This document shows positions 35,989 through 44,836 of a stretch of DNA of 64,000 nucleotides, piece after piece. The notes under the pieces were generated by a model that had not been told where the DNA came from, ran no database searches, and worked only from the letters and a program-made list of their open reading frames with translations. The first letter of the stretch is position 1. The number at the start of each line of letters is the position of its first letter. The DNA comes from Myroides profundi. GTDB taxonomy: Bacteria; Bacteroidota; Bacteroidia; Flavobacteriales; Flavobacteriaceae. Location of the stretch: assembly GCF_000833025.1 (NCBI RefSeq), contig NZ_CP010817.1, forward strand, positions 2,294,001-2,358,000. The letters run 5' to 3'. A program made the position numbers and the translations under genes.

Positions 35989-36639
35989 ATGAAAGTCAAT
36001 ATTTCAATATGTGAATCCGATTTTTACTTTAAAAAATTACTAATAGATAATATAGAAAGAAGAATATCATATAATTTAAATGACCAATACAACAATGGAT
36101 TAGAATTAATTAATAGAATTTATTACAAACAAAACAATTTTTTGATAATTGACTCATTTACACCGATTATGACAGGGTTTGAGGCGATAAAAATCTTAAG
36201 ACAAAGAAATAATCAGACTCCAATAATAACCTATTCACATGTATATCAAGAAGATATACACTTGTTTTTGGAAAGCATTAACAATGTCTATTATTGTCAA
36301 AAGAACAGTGATGTAATATTTGAAATTTTAACATCTATAATTGAAAAAAAAATAGATTTCTATGCTGATTATCTAAAGAAATGGGAACAAAACAAAGCAG
36401 ACGTTCATGAATATATTACTAGGCAACGACAAAATATCTATGATCCTACTTCTATTGAATTGCAAATAATAAATCATGCTTGTCAAGGTTTAACAAATAA
36501 AGAAATAGGAGATAAAGTCAACTTAAGCTCTCGAACAGTTGAAAATTATATAAAAAAGCTTTCTGAAAAATTTATGGTTAAAAACAAGATCCAGTTAATT
36601 ACATATTGTGTTGAACAAAACCTACATAATTATAAATAA
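35989..36639 (+). CDS. NarL/LuxR-type response regulator divergent from the T6SS operon
   Basis: 216 residues. The receiver domain has the acidic pocket in SICESDF, a phospho-acceptor Asp in NNFLIIDSFTPIMTGFEAIK, and a Lys in YYCQKNS, so phosphorylation is possible, though the domain is degenerate in its middle. The C-terminal LuxR HTH is clear: IINHACQGLTNKEIGDKVNL, SSRTVENYIKKLSEKF. No histidine kinase is nearby. It is divergent from the T6SS operon across a 99-base gap and is the best candidate for its regulator (inference from position). Confidence 0.8.
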   Translation: MKVNISICESDFYFKKLLIDNIERRISYNLNDQYNNGLELINRIYYKQNNFLIIDSFTPIMTGFEAIKILRQRNNQTPIITYSHVYQEDIHLFLESINNVYYCQKNSDVIFEILTSIIEKKIDFYADYLKKWEQNKADVHEYITRQRQNIYDPTSIELQIINHACQGLTNKEIGDKVNLSSRTVENYIKKLSEKFMVKNKIQLITYCVEQNLHNYK

Positions 36640-36642
36640 AAA

Positions 36643-36670
36643 AGAGAGATAAAAATGACTCTATCTCTCT
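36643..36670 (+). terminator. Terminator of the response-regulator gene
   Basis: AGAGAGATA (36643-36651) pairs with TATCTCTCT (36662-36670), followed by TTGGTATATT. It starts 3 bases past the stop. Confidence 0.65.
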
Positions 36671-36922
36671 TTGGTATATTAAACTACGAGTACTTAATCT
36701 TAATACTCCTTTCTACCACATTTCCATAGAAAAATAAGAGTTTGTTCTTTTTGAATAGAAAGTTTTTTAACTATTACTATACACTCTGTCTTTAACTCAT
36801 CACTAGTTAATCACTCACAATCTACTTATAATTATTACATCCACTAATTGTAGGTAAACTCAAAAACAGCAAGTAATGTTTATCTTTCATTTTTTGTGAC
36901 TTAGTTTTTAATATGCAGTCCA

Positions 36923-37354
36923 CTAAATACTTTCTTTAACCTGTAAGTCACTTAAACTTTTAATTATATCTTGAATTTGATTCTCTGTCAAAGAATATAT
37001 TTTTGGTCGTGTTTTAACTATAGTTTTTCCATTTTGAAGCAAACTAAATTTATTAAACTTACCAGAGCTTGTTACCACATTTTTATAGCTATATTCTAAT
37101 TCCGCTACTTTATAAGTATTTTTAATAACTTTACCTAATCTTGCAAAACTATAACTAACTGTTTGGTTACTTGAGTCTATAATAAACTCAATATCTGAGT
37201 AAATAAAATTTGAAATACCTAGTAGCCCTAGAACTACTATATTTAAGATAATAATATTAAGGGCTTCCATGTCTATAAAGTATCCTATAACTGAAATGCC
37301 TATTACAAGAAAGAGAATAACTGAATAATCTAGTTTAGCTTTATAAATTTGCAT
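36923..37354 (-). CDS. Hypothetical two-helix membrane protein, PH-like tail
   Basis: 143 residues. Two hydrophobic segments close together (YSVILFLVIGISVIGYFI; ALNIIILNIVVLGLLGISNF) form a hairpin anchor, followed by a soluble beta-rich part (DIEFIIDSSNQTVSYSF; LQNGKTIVKTRPKIYSLT) and an amphipathic helix. The layout resembles bacterial PH-domain membrane proteins, but no family was recognised. It sits alone between a 250-bp gap, in which I see nothing, and the IS3 fragment. Confidence 0.55.
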   Translation of the reverse strand: MQIYKAKLDYSVILFLVIGISVIGYFIDMEALNIIILNIVVLGLLGISNFIYSDIEFIIDSSNQTVSYSFARLGKVIKNTYKVAELEYSYKNVVTSSGKFNKFSLLQNGKTIVKTRPKIYSLTENQIQDIIKSLSDLQVKESI

Positions 37355-37469
37355 TCTTGTTTGTTTTTTACCACAGTATTAAGCACTAAGAGAATTGATA
37401 AAATAATATGACAAGACTTTCAAAACTAACTATAAATATTACTTTTTTCAACCTTTTTTATTACAATTC

Positions 37470-37742
37470 CAATGCAGAATGGATATATAGAACGTTTTAA
37501 TCGATTTTTTAGAGAGGATATATTAGATGCTTTTTACTTCAATGATATTTACCAGTTACAAAGATTGGCTGATAAATGGAGAGAGGATTACAATTTTAAC
37601 CATCCTCACAAAGCATTAGGGAATAAATCACCTAAAGAATATAAGCCCAGATTTGATGAAGAATTTAAATTCTTCATCAAATCTGAACATAATAAGAATT
37701 ATTTGTCGAATTTAGAGGTGTCCTAAAATGGGGAAGCCTACA
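37470..37742 (+). mobile_element. 3'-end fragment of the IS3-family element
   Basis: 273 bp identical to 9091-9363: the last 84 codons of orfB (37472-37726) plus the right terminal repeat. The 5' part is missing, so this is a dead fragment. The exact identity points to a recent event. It has the same orientation as the intact copy, and the two flank the Rhs array and the T6SS locus. Confidence 0.92.
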
Positions 37743-37760
37743 TTTTTAGGGAAGCCTACA
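37743..37760 (-). mobile_element. 18-bp left end of a second IS3 copy, facing the fragment
   Basis: TTTTTAGGGAAGCCTACA is the reverse complement of the first 18 bases of the intact IS3 (8135-8152). It directly abuts the right end of the fragment, so two IS ends lie next to each other in inverted orientation. Confidence 0.8.
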
Positions 37761-38029
37761 AAACAGCAATACTTTCTCTTTAATCTGTTAAAAAATTTGA
37801 GTTGATTTTAGTGCGAATTATTTTGAAAAAAAGTGTTGTAAAAACAATACACAAATAGAGCTAATTCTAGGATCTAAATTATTGTATTGGTAACTATACT
37901 AATACACAAAGCACTAAGAGCTCACTCTAAATTTGGATGGCACTTACCTAATTTAGTCGCTTTTATCAGTTTAAATCTATTTTTCAAAATATATCTACAA
38001 AAATGGTTAGATACCCCACTAAATTACAT

Positions 38030-38065
38030 AGAACCCCTTCCTTCAAAATTGAAAGAAGGGGTTCT
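38030..38065. terminator. Strong hairpin, probable terminator
   Basis: AGAACCCCTTC (38030-38040) pairs with GAAGGGGTTCT (38055-38065), followed by ATTTTAAATTTT on the plus strand. No convincing gene lies directly upstream on either strand; it may be a leftover from sequence lost at the IS3 junction, or serve the LEA-like gene on the minus strand. Confidence 0.6.
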
Positions 38066-38151
38066 ATTTTAAATTTTATCAAAATATCATCTATAACCAA
38101 CTAAAGTGGAAGGATACTTTATGCCTTAAATTTATTTAGGACGCTATTGTC

Positions 38152-38772
38152 TTATTTAAAATCTTCAGAAGTATTCTGTAAGCTAGATTGAGTTTGATTA
38201 CCAACTGCTTCTATTTTTTCTGATACATTTTTACTTGTTTCTTGAACAGCATCTTTTGTATCACTTACTACATCAGAGATTTTATCTGATACCTTAGTAT
38301 CTTCATCTTTAGTATTATGAGATAACTCTTTAATTTCCTCTACAACATCTTCTACTAAACCTTTTGCTTTATCCCACATATTACCTAAAAAATCACTTGT
38401 TCTCTCCTTAGCTTCTTGAGCTGTTTCTTTCATAGAATCTACTGCCCCTTCTACTTTATCTTGAGCATTGCTAGCTGTCTCTTTCATAGAATCTACTGCC
38501 CCTTCTACTTTATCTTGAGCATTGCTAGCTGTCTCTTTCATAGAATCTACTGCCCCTTCTACTTTATCTTGAGCATTGCTAGCTGTCTCTTTCATAGAAT
38601 CTACTGCCCCTTCTACTTTATCTTGAGCATTGCTAGCTGTTTCTTTCATAGAATCTACTGCCCCTTCTACTTTATCTTGAGCATTGTTTACTGTTTCTTT
38701 CATAGAATCTATTGCCCCTTCTACTTTATCTTGAGCATTGTTTACTGTTTTTTTTAATTGATCTTCATTCAT
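38152..38772 (-). CDS. LEA/apolipoprotein-like repeat protein
   Basis: 206 residues, no signal peptide, very rich in Lys, Glu, Asp, Ala. Six tandem copies of an 18-residue unit of the form NAQDKVEGAVDSMKETAS occupy residues about 10-120, followed by KERTSDFLGNMWDKAKGLVE and a second helical region with SDKISDVVSDTKDAVQETSK. An 18-residue period equals five helical turns, so each unit would lay one hydrophobic face on the same side, as in amphipathic helices that bind membranes or protect proteins during drying (LEA group 3 and apolipoprotein-like proteins). A stress-protection role is inferred. It is monocistronic. Confidence 0.7.
   Translation of the reverse strand: MNEDQLKKTVNNAQDKVEGAIDSMKETVNNAQDKVEGAVDSMKETASNAQDKVEGAVDSMKETASNAQDKVEGAVDSMKETASNAQDKVEGAVDSMKETASNAQDKVEGAVDSMKETAQEAKERTSDFLGNMWDKAKGLVEDVVEEIKELSHNTKDEDTKVSDKISDVVSDTKDAVQETSKNVSEKIEAVGNQTQSSLQNTSEDFK
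38420..38760 (-). repeat. Six tandem 54-bp repeats inside the LEA-like gene
   Basis: The unit has a spacing of exactly 54 bases (for example C-runs at 38445 and 38499). The four middle copies are almost identical in DNA; the two at the N-terminal end of the gene differ slightly. In-frame gain or loss of units is likely. Confidence 0.9.
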
Positions 38773-39623
38773 AATTCTTTTATTTTAAATTAAACTTCTT
38801 TATAACTAATAATTTGAAGTCATCTTGACTTTTTAGTTTTGTAAAATGACCAAATACTTTTTTATGACTTTTTATGACTTAATACTTAGTTGCTAAACAA
38901 AGCTTGAACTGGCTAATAACTCCATTGGATACCTGTTTTTAATTTGCACAATAAAGAACTAACTGTTTTATATAGTGAAACTTATGATTCAATCCATCTT
39001 TTTCGAAGTGATAAATATGGTACTATATCTAATTCTATACTATCTTTTGTGGAGTACTTGGTCACGGGGTGTAGATTTTGTTTGTTTCGCAACACAAAGA
39101 TCTATAACCCTTCTTTATTTTTATTTTACAAACTCATGACAACCTCCTTACAAAACAGTATAGCTTATCTTTATCTAAGAGAATAAATTAAGTAATCCTA
39201 TTTACTTAGTTCTTGATTAAAAGACCTTAATTTCTAGTTTTGAAACTAAGGTCTTCATTACAAACACCACACTATTTTATCACAAAGTTTCTTACTAGTA
39301 GCTTTTTAATCGTCAAATAAAAACTCCTTATTTAAAATCGGAAAAAAAGCTTATGTGATGCTTGTTAACCTTCAATCATTTTTTAATTATAATTCAAATA
39401 TCTAGTTAATTTCTAAAAAAACAGTTTTATTTTGTTATCCATATGCTCTTACTAACAAGCCAACAACTTAATAAGACTAAAAAGTCTCCTAGCGAATCTA
39501 AACGTTGTCCCCTTTTCATCTAATTTTTTTATGAGATAACTAAAGGAAAAAGAACTTATTTAACTAGCTTTATTATATAAAATCACTTTAAATAAAACTC
39601 AATTATTTTAATAGTACTTGAGT
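38773..39623. other. 850-bp gap with a shared 32-bp sequence and a hairpin
   Basis: No convincing gene. An 80-codon plus-strand frame at 38944-39186 has low-complexity composition and no recognised family. 38815-38846 recurs in inverse orientation at 51158-51189. A perfect 9-bp hairpin lies at 39221-39255 (AAGACCTTA/TAAGGTCTT) and looks like a terminator. Confidence 0.5.
38815..38846 (+). repeat. 32-bp sequence shared with 51158-51189
   Basis: TGAAGTCATCTTGACTTTTT followed by AGTTTTGTAAAA; the copy at 51158-51189 is its reverse complement with one change. Here it lies 43 bases upstream of the LEA-like gene start. Confidence 0.75.
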
Positions 39624-40205
39624 TTACTTACCCAAAAATATTTGAAAACCAAGTGACACACCTAATCCGTTATGTGCAGATGCATTGGATTGATTTGATT
39701 TGCTATAATTGTATCCAACAATAGCCTCTAATGCAATATTTCTACTTACAAAGTGGGAATAACCTGCATTTACATTAAATGCAAATGATGTATCACTTTT
39801 ACCTCCTACCTCTGCTCCAGAAATACCAATTGCTCCTTGCCCAAAAAATCTACCAGTTTCACTAGCTCCTTCAGGAAAATAGTAACGTGCAAAAGGCATT
39901 ACTTTGTAATTCCAAATATTATCACCACCTTTTACTGTTTGTAGACCAGCTCCTATTTCTAATCCTACTGCTACGCCATTAGAGATAAAATAACCAGCTC
40001 TTGGTGTAATATTAATATTAAAACTCTCTTCTTCAAAACTATACCCTGTAGAACCAAGAGCTCCTCCAACTATCCAATTACCTTTTTTAATAGGTGTATT
40101 ACCTACTTTTTTAGACAACTCAGGTATTGAAATATTTTCACTTAGTTGGGCATTAATTGACATGCTAAACAAACATGTACAAAAAATAAAAACAAACTTT
40201 TTCAT
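39624..40205 (-). CDS. Outer-membrane beta-barrel protein
   Basis: 193 residues with a signal peptide (MKKFVFIFCTCLFSMSINA, then Q). The mature part has alternating strands typical of a small eight-strand barrel: WIVGGALGSTGYSF, ITPRAGYFISNGVAVGLEIG, YKVMPFARYYFPEG, FAFNVNAGYSHFVSRNIALE, and the last strand GLGVSLGFQIFLGK. It fits the Bacteroidetes outer-membrane beta-barrel/porin-like group. Function unknown. It is separated from the OmpA-like gene by 350 bases with a hairpin at 40331-40380. Confidence 0.75.
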   Translation of the reverse strand: MKKFVFIFCTCLFSMSINAQLSENISIPELSKKVGNTPIKKGNWIVGGALGSTGYSFEEESFNINITPRAGYFISNGVAVGLEIGAGLQTVKGGDNIWNYKVMPFARYYFPEGASETGRFFGQGAIGISGAEVGGKSDTSFAFNVNAGYSHFVSRNIALEAIVGYNYSKSNQSNASAHNGLGVSLGFQIFLGK

Positions 40206-40330
40206 ATTTATCTATTTTTAAATTAATTATTCTTGTTCTTCTACATCTATTTAACAAGGAATTTTTAACAAAAAGCTCCTCGACTTTAAGACAGAAGTTA
40301 AACATCATTAATTAAACTACTTGTTGTATT

Positions 40331-40380
40331 CCAAGGGCTAAGTTAATTCATAAGTAATAGAATAAATAACTTAGCCTTGG
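40331..40380 (-). terminator. Long hairpin downstream of the surface-protein cluster
   Basis: CCAAGGGCTAAGTTA (40331-40345) pairs with TAACTTAGCC-TTGG (40367-40380) with one bulged base. No T run follows on the minus strand. It probably marks the 3' end of the OmpA transcript. Confidence 0.45.
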
Positions 40381-40557
40381 TATAACATTAATAAAAACAT
40401 TGAATGAACTCCCCAAAAACAGAGCCTCTAGGGAATCTTTTGATTATAAAACAACACTTATAAGCATACAACTTATTTTTCTTAGTACTGTTACATTTTC
40501 TAAGTAAATACTTAAAATCAGATATTTTCCAATAAAATACAATAAAATCATCCTTAT

Positions 40558-42527
40558 TTATAAGGATTGAACAATAAATTCACTACGTCTATTTAACTGA
40601 TGTTCTTCTACTGTACATGGCACTCCATTACTACACTTATTCTGTAATTGTGTCTCACCATATCCTTGTCCTGTCACTCGGCTTGCCTCGATACCTTGGC
40701 TGATAATCCACTGTACTGTAGACTTGGCTCTGCGATCAGACAATCTTAAGTTATAATCATCGTTTCCTCTACTATCTGTATGAGAACGAACATCTATCTT
40801 CATAGTAGGGTACTCTTTTAATACTTCTACCACTTTCATTAATTCAATAGATGCATCTCTACGAATATTTGATTTATCGAAATCAAAATAGATTGGATTC
40901 AGTTTTAATTTCTTAAATAGATCATCATCTTTAGCAATAGGTTTCTCTGTTTTCTCTAAAGAAATATCTTGTTTTTTAACTCCTCCAGCTACAGCGTCTA
41001 ATTGTACACTTACTTCTTCTGTATTATACTTCTCAGCTACTGCTTTTAGTCGATACTTCCCTTTACACTCTAGATCATCTATTCTATAATATCCCTTATC
41101 ATCAGTGATAATTTCTCCGATTACTTTATATGAGTTATCATACACGGTTACTTTAGCATTAGTTAATACCTCTTGGGTATCTTTATCAAACACAATACCT
41201 TCTAGGCTCTGGTGACATACTTTCTGAATAAAGAAGTAAATATCATCTCCACCTACACCATTCACTCTATTAGAACTAACAAATCCTTTGCGTGTCTTAC
41301 TATCAATATAGAATGCAAAATCATCTGTGCTACTATTAATAGGTGTTCCCATATTGATTACTTGACCTACACTTCCATCTACATTAATCTTGGCCACAAA
41401 TACATCTAAACCACCAAGTCCTGGGTGTCCATCTGAACTAAAGAACAAGAAGTGATCTTTAGATATAAATGGAAATGTCTCTCTACTGCTGTATTTACTT
41501 TATTCCCTATATTCTCTACTTTACCATATTCTCCAGTAGAATAAATAGCTACTCTAAAGATATCAGATTGTCCTAAAGTGCCTTCTCTATCTGAAGAGAA
41601 ATATAGCCACTTATCATCTGGTGTTAAAGCTGGGTGAGCTGTATTATAGTTATCCGAGTTAAACGGCAACTCTTCTACATTCTCCCATTTTCCCTCTTCT
41701 GACAAAGTCGCTTTATATATTTTTAATAAAGTTGAATGCTCTTTATTTAATCTTCTCTTTCCTTTTACACTTGTATTATTACGTGTAAAATACATTGTCT
41801 TCCCATCAGAAGTAAATACAGCTGTTGCCTCATTTACTTTAGTGTCTAACTCAGGTGCGAACTTCACTGGTTCCTCAAAAGTACCGTCTGCATTAATCAC
41901 ACTACTGTATAAACTTGTAAAACTCTCGTTCGTCCATTCGTGTAATCTCTTTCCTGACTGATGTTCTGTATTACGAGCAGAAGTATAAATCAACTGATTT
42001 CCTAATAAAGCTGCTCCATAATCCGAATAGGCCGTATTCACGCTTATATTCTTTAGTTCGTATTGATCAGAGTTATTCTCTATCTCTTTTAGATAACGGT
42101 CTTTACTAGATTCAAAAAGCTGTGCTCGAGAATCGTTTGCCTCTAATTTAGAGAACTCCTCCATCATCAGTTTTGACTTATCATAGTTCTCTACAGCTTT
42201 TAGTGTCTGTGCGTAACGATAATAATATTCTGATGGCAACACTTCTTTGCCTTTATCTTCGTATTGACCTTCAAACAATTCAGTATACCACTTATTTGCT
42301 TCTATCAATTTTCCATTAAAGTAATACGCATCCGCTAACTTCTTTAGCATATCAGCATTGGTGTATCCTTTGCTAGCTATGCGCTCGTAGATCTTGATTG
42401 CATCTACGTAAGCCTTAGTTTGATATTCTTTATCCGCTTTCTTCTCTGCTACTTTCTGCCCATAAGTACTAATACCTACGAAAAGTGACATTGTCAATAA
42501 GCTTATTTTTAATAGCTGTTTTCTCAT
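40558..42527 (-). pseudogene. OmpA-family/PD40 surface protein, split by a frameshift
   Basis: Two overlapping frames (42527-41406, 373 residues; 41448-40558, 296 residues) together form one about 640-residue protein. Order: signal peptide (SLLTMSLFVGISTYG), TPR-like region (AYVDAIKIYERIASKGYTNA), PD40 beta-propeller (YSDYGAALLGNQLIYTSARN; LTPDDKWLYFSSDREG; MFFSSDGHPGLGGLDVFVAK), a carboxypeptidase-regulatory-like domain (GIVFDKDTQEVLTNAKVTVY), and OmpA-C (YFDFDKSNIRRDASIELMKV; RSHTDSRGNDDYNLRLSDRR) that binds peptidoglycan. The join is near 41484-41490: after NKVNTA the frame should read G/x-RETFP but one base is missing. Such proteins partner PorP/SprF, which lies just upstream. Either a recent mutation or a sequencing error. 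Confidence 0.85.
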
Positions 42528-42556
42528 AGTTTCTCTTTCTTTATAGCGAATTTTCC

Positions 42557-43489
42557 TTAGAAGAATCGCGGAGCATTAATTGTACTACGACGGTTAAATA
42601 ATTCAAATCTTAAAAAAACTTCGTGTGATCCTGAGTTATAACGCTTTAAGGCAGTAGTCTCAAAGTCATAAGAATATCCTACAAATAAGTTGTCATTCAC
42701 CTGGAATCCTGCCAATGCACTCACTGAAGCATCCCAACGATAAGCCGCTCCTAAAGTAAATTTGTCATACAACAAAAAATTAGCTGTTAAATCAACTTGT
42801 AATGGTGATCCACTTACTGCCTTAACTAAAGCTGCTGGCTTAAATAATAAGTTCTCACTCACATCGAATACATACCCTCCCATTAGGTAGAAGTGCATCT
42901 TCTGACGCATAGTCGTGATATCATTATCATCATAGCGATCCGTAGTCAAGAAGTTCGGAACTGATAATCCTACATAAGCTTTATCAGAGTATAAATAAAC
43001 CCCTGCTCCAATATTTGGGTTAAACTTGTTGTTTAGATTCTCTTGGCTTACAGGGTCTGTAGGATTGTGGATATTAAGCTTTGTATAATCAACACTTAAT
43101 AGATTAGCTGTTCCTTTAAGTCCAAATGCTAATTTATAATCAGCATTTAAGTCAATAGCATAAGCTAAATCTACAGAGATATTATTCTCATCCATCGCTC
43201 CAATGCGATCATTGGTAAAGTTCACTCCTAGACCTAATCCACTTTCTCCAAGAGGTGTAGACACAGATACATTCGCTGTCTTAGGTGCTCCATCTAGTCC
43301 TACCCACTGTGTTCTGTACATCCCAAACACGTTCAGTGTTCCTCTACTACCTGCATAAGCAGGGTTGATCATATTAGCATTATACATATACTGTGTATAC
43401 TGCGGATCTTGTTGAGCGTAAAGGGAAGGGATTAAGCCTACCATGAGTAGGCTCATCCCAAGTAATATAATTCTCTTTTTCAATTTCAT
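42557..43489 (-). CDS. PorP/SprF family type IX secretion membrane protein
   Basis: 310 residues with a signal peptide (GMSLLMVGLIPSLYA). The family start is clear: QQDPQYTQYMYNANMINPAY then AGSRG, followed by outer-membrane strands (LGLGVNFTNDRIGAMDENNI; KAYVGLSVPNFLTTD; FTLGAAYRWDASVSALAGFQ) and a final strand ending near RFELFNRR. PorP/SprF proteins attach type-B CTD adhesins to the cell surface after T9SS export. It sits 4 bases behind a type-B CTD gene and 29 bases ahead of the OmpA gene, the usual trio. Confidence 0.88.
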   Translation of the reverse strand: MKLKKRIILLGMSLLMVGLIPSLYAQQDPQYTQYMYNANMINPAYAGSRGTLNVFGMYRTQWVGLDGAPKTANVSVSTPLGESGLGLGVNFTNDRIGAMDENNISVDLAYAIDLNADYKLAFGLKGTANLLSVDYTKLNIHNPTDPVSQENLNNKFNPNIGAGVYLYSDKAYVGLSVPNFLTTDRYDDNDITTMRQKMHFYLMGGYVFDVSENLLFKPAALVKAVSGSPLQVDLTANFLLYDKFTLGAAYRWDASVSALAGFQVNDNLFVGYSYDFETTALKRYNSGSHEVFLRFELFNRRSTINAPRFF

Positions 43490-43493
43490 AGTT

Positions 43494-44765
43494 TTAGTCT
43501 GTTTCTAATTGTAAATACCCTGATTTTTTTATCATACGTGAACCACTATGATCTTTGTATTCATAGGTTACAATATAAAAATATGTACCACTTGGTAATT
43601 TCTCACCTTTATTTATAGTAACACGTCCATCAGAGTATCCTCTAAACACATTCCCAGCACTATCATAATTATCTGTAGTAAATACTTTTGTTCCCCAACG
43701 GTTGTAAATCTCTACTGTATTGTTAGGATAACGATTAATATTATCAATGATAAAATAATCATTCTTTCCATCTCCATCAGGAGATACTAGATTATAGATA
43801 ACAACATCTCCTTCTAAGAGTAAATCTGTTTTTATCCTTGCTAGAGTAAAATATCCATAACCTAATAAGCCTGAAGCCGTTGTAATCTCTTTCTTCTCTA
43901 GATCTACTACTCCACCTTGGTCTACCCATAATTGTTGTTTTGAATCCCAACGCACGATATGTAAATCTTTCTCTGGATTTGTCAACAATTCTGATGGAGT
44001 AGTTCGTTCATCCCAACTTAGTGTTAATAATACATTACCTGAACTAGAGTCTGAGCGTTTTATCTCCCAATACTCCTTTGTATTCAAATCCTCTATAACT
44101 CCCGATTTACTAGACTTATCTAAAAAAAAATCTTCCTCTGAATAAACATATCTACTCATATATAAATCCTTTTCATTAGATGATGTAGATAATTTTGCTG
44201 GACGATAATAGCCACTATCCCCAATTGGGTATGTAAAGGAATCCTTACCTTGTTTTTCTACATACCCTTCTACATGACTTTTATCTGAAGCGCCTATTGA
44301 TTTAGAATTAGACAGAAAAGTAAACATGCCCTCTTGATCAGAAACTTTGACAATTCCTGAAATAAAATTGGATTCACCTTTAACACTAATTTCATTACCA
44401 AGTAAAAAACTTTGGTTAGAATTATCTGTTCTAAACTCTACATTATGAAATTCACTAACACTTTGTCCTAAAATTTCTTGTCTTATTAATTCTTTCTTGG
44501 GATGAAAATATACTTTTGCCTTTTTTGATGAAGCACCTGAATAGAAAAGATTATCATTTTTAAAATTATTATAATAATAAATCTCTCCTCTATTTTCGAA
44601 ATTTCCAGAAATACTATTCTCAAAATTATAACCTATACTTAAGGTTCCTCCCTCCAATACAATCAAATCTCCTTGATTGATAAATTTTTCTTCTACAGAT
44701 TCCTGACCAAACACAGCAAAGTTCCACAGAGAAAAACAGATCATTGGTATATGTATTTTTATCAT
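43494..44765 (-). CDS. Secreted protein with T9SS type-B C-terminal sorting domain
   Basis: 423 residues with a signal peptide (about 1-20, ending FAVFGQ). The middle is strand-rich and not assigned (EGGTLSIGYNFENSISGNFE; YPIGDSGYYRPAKLS). The last about 95 residues are the gliding-motility-type sorting domain: VIYNLVSPDGDGKNDYFIID, NTVEIYNRWGTKVFTTDNYD, and the end KLPSGTYFYIVTYEYKD. That directs export by the type IX system and pairing with the PorP/SprF protein encoded 4 bases downstream. Confidence 0.85.
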   Translation of the reverse strand: MIKIHIPMICFSLWNFAVFGQESVEEKFINQGDLIVLEGGTLSIGYNFENSISGNFENRGEIYYYNNFKNDNLFYSGASSKKAKVYFHPKKELIRQEILGQSVSEFHNVEFRTDNSNQSFLLGNEISVKGESNFISGIVKVSDQEGMFTFLSNSKSIGASDKSHVEGYVEKQGKDSFTYPIGDSGYYRPAKLSTSSNEKDLYMSRYVYSEEDFFLDKSSKSGVIEDLNTKEYWEIKRSDSSSGNVLLTLSWDERTTPSELLTNPEKDLHIVRWDSKQQLWVDQGGVVDLEKKEITTASGLLGYGYFTLARIKTDLLLEGDVVIYNLVSPDGDGKNDYFIIDNINRYPNNTVEIYNRWGTKVFTTDNYDSAGNVFRGYSDGRVTINKGEKLPSGTYFYIVTYEYKDHSGSRMIKKSGYLQLETD

Positions 44766-44836
44766 AATACTAATTATAAAATTATTTTTTCTTATTTAAA
44801 ATAATAAGAAAAACTTCCAAAACACATCTAAATTAA

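Noticed and set aside
8135..37742. A composite transposon carrying the T6SS
   Set aside because: The second IS3 is only a 273-bp fragment without its left end, and no target duplication frames the region, so mobility as one unit is not supported; deletion by recombination is.
37887..38072. 61-codon plus-strand frame next to the IS3 fragment
   Set aside because: It runs through a strong hairpin (38030-38065) and has no support as a protein.
38416..38757. Cys-rich repeated plus-strand frame opposite the LEA-like gene
   Set aside because: It is the antisense reading of the 54-bp repeats, with no signals of its own; the minus-strand frame has sensible composition and a proper N-terminus.
38420..38760. 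Possible CRISPR array from regular repeats
   Set aside because: The repeats are 54-bp tandem units without unique spacers and lie inside a coding frame. The same holds for the 270-bp repeats at 46200-47410.
38944..39186. 80-codon plus-strand frame
   Set aside because: No recognised family and unlike its neighbours in composition; treated as chance in AT-rich DNA.
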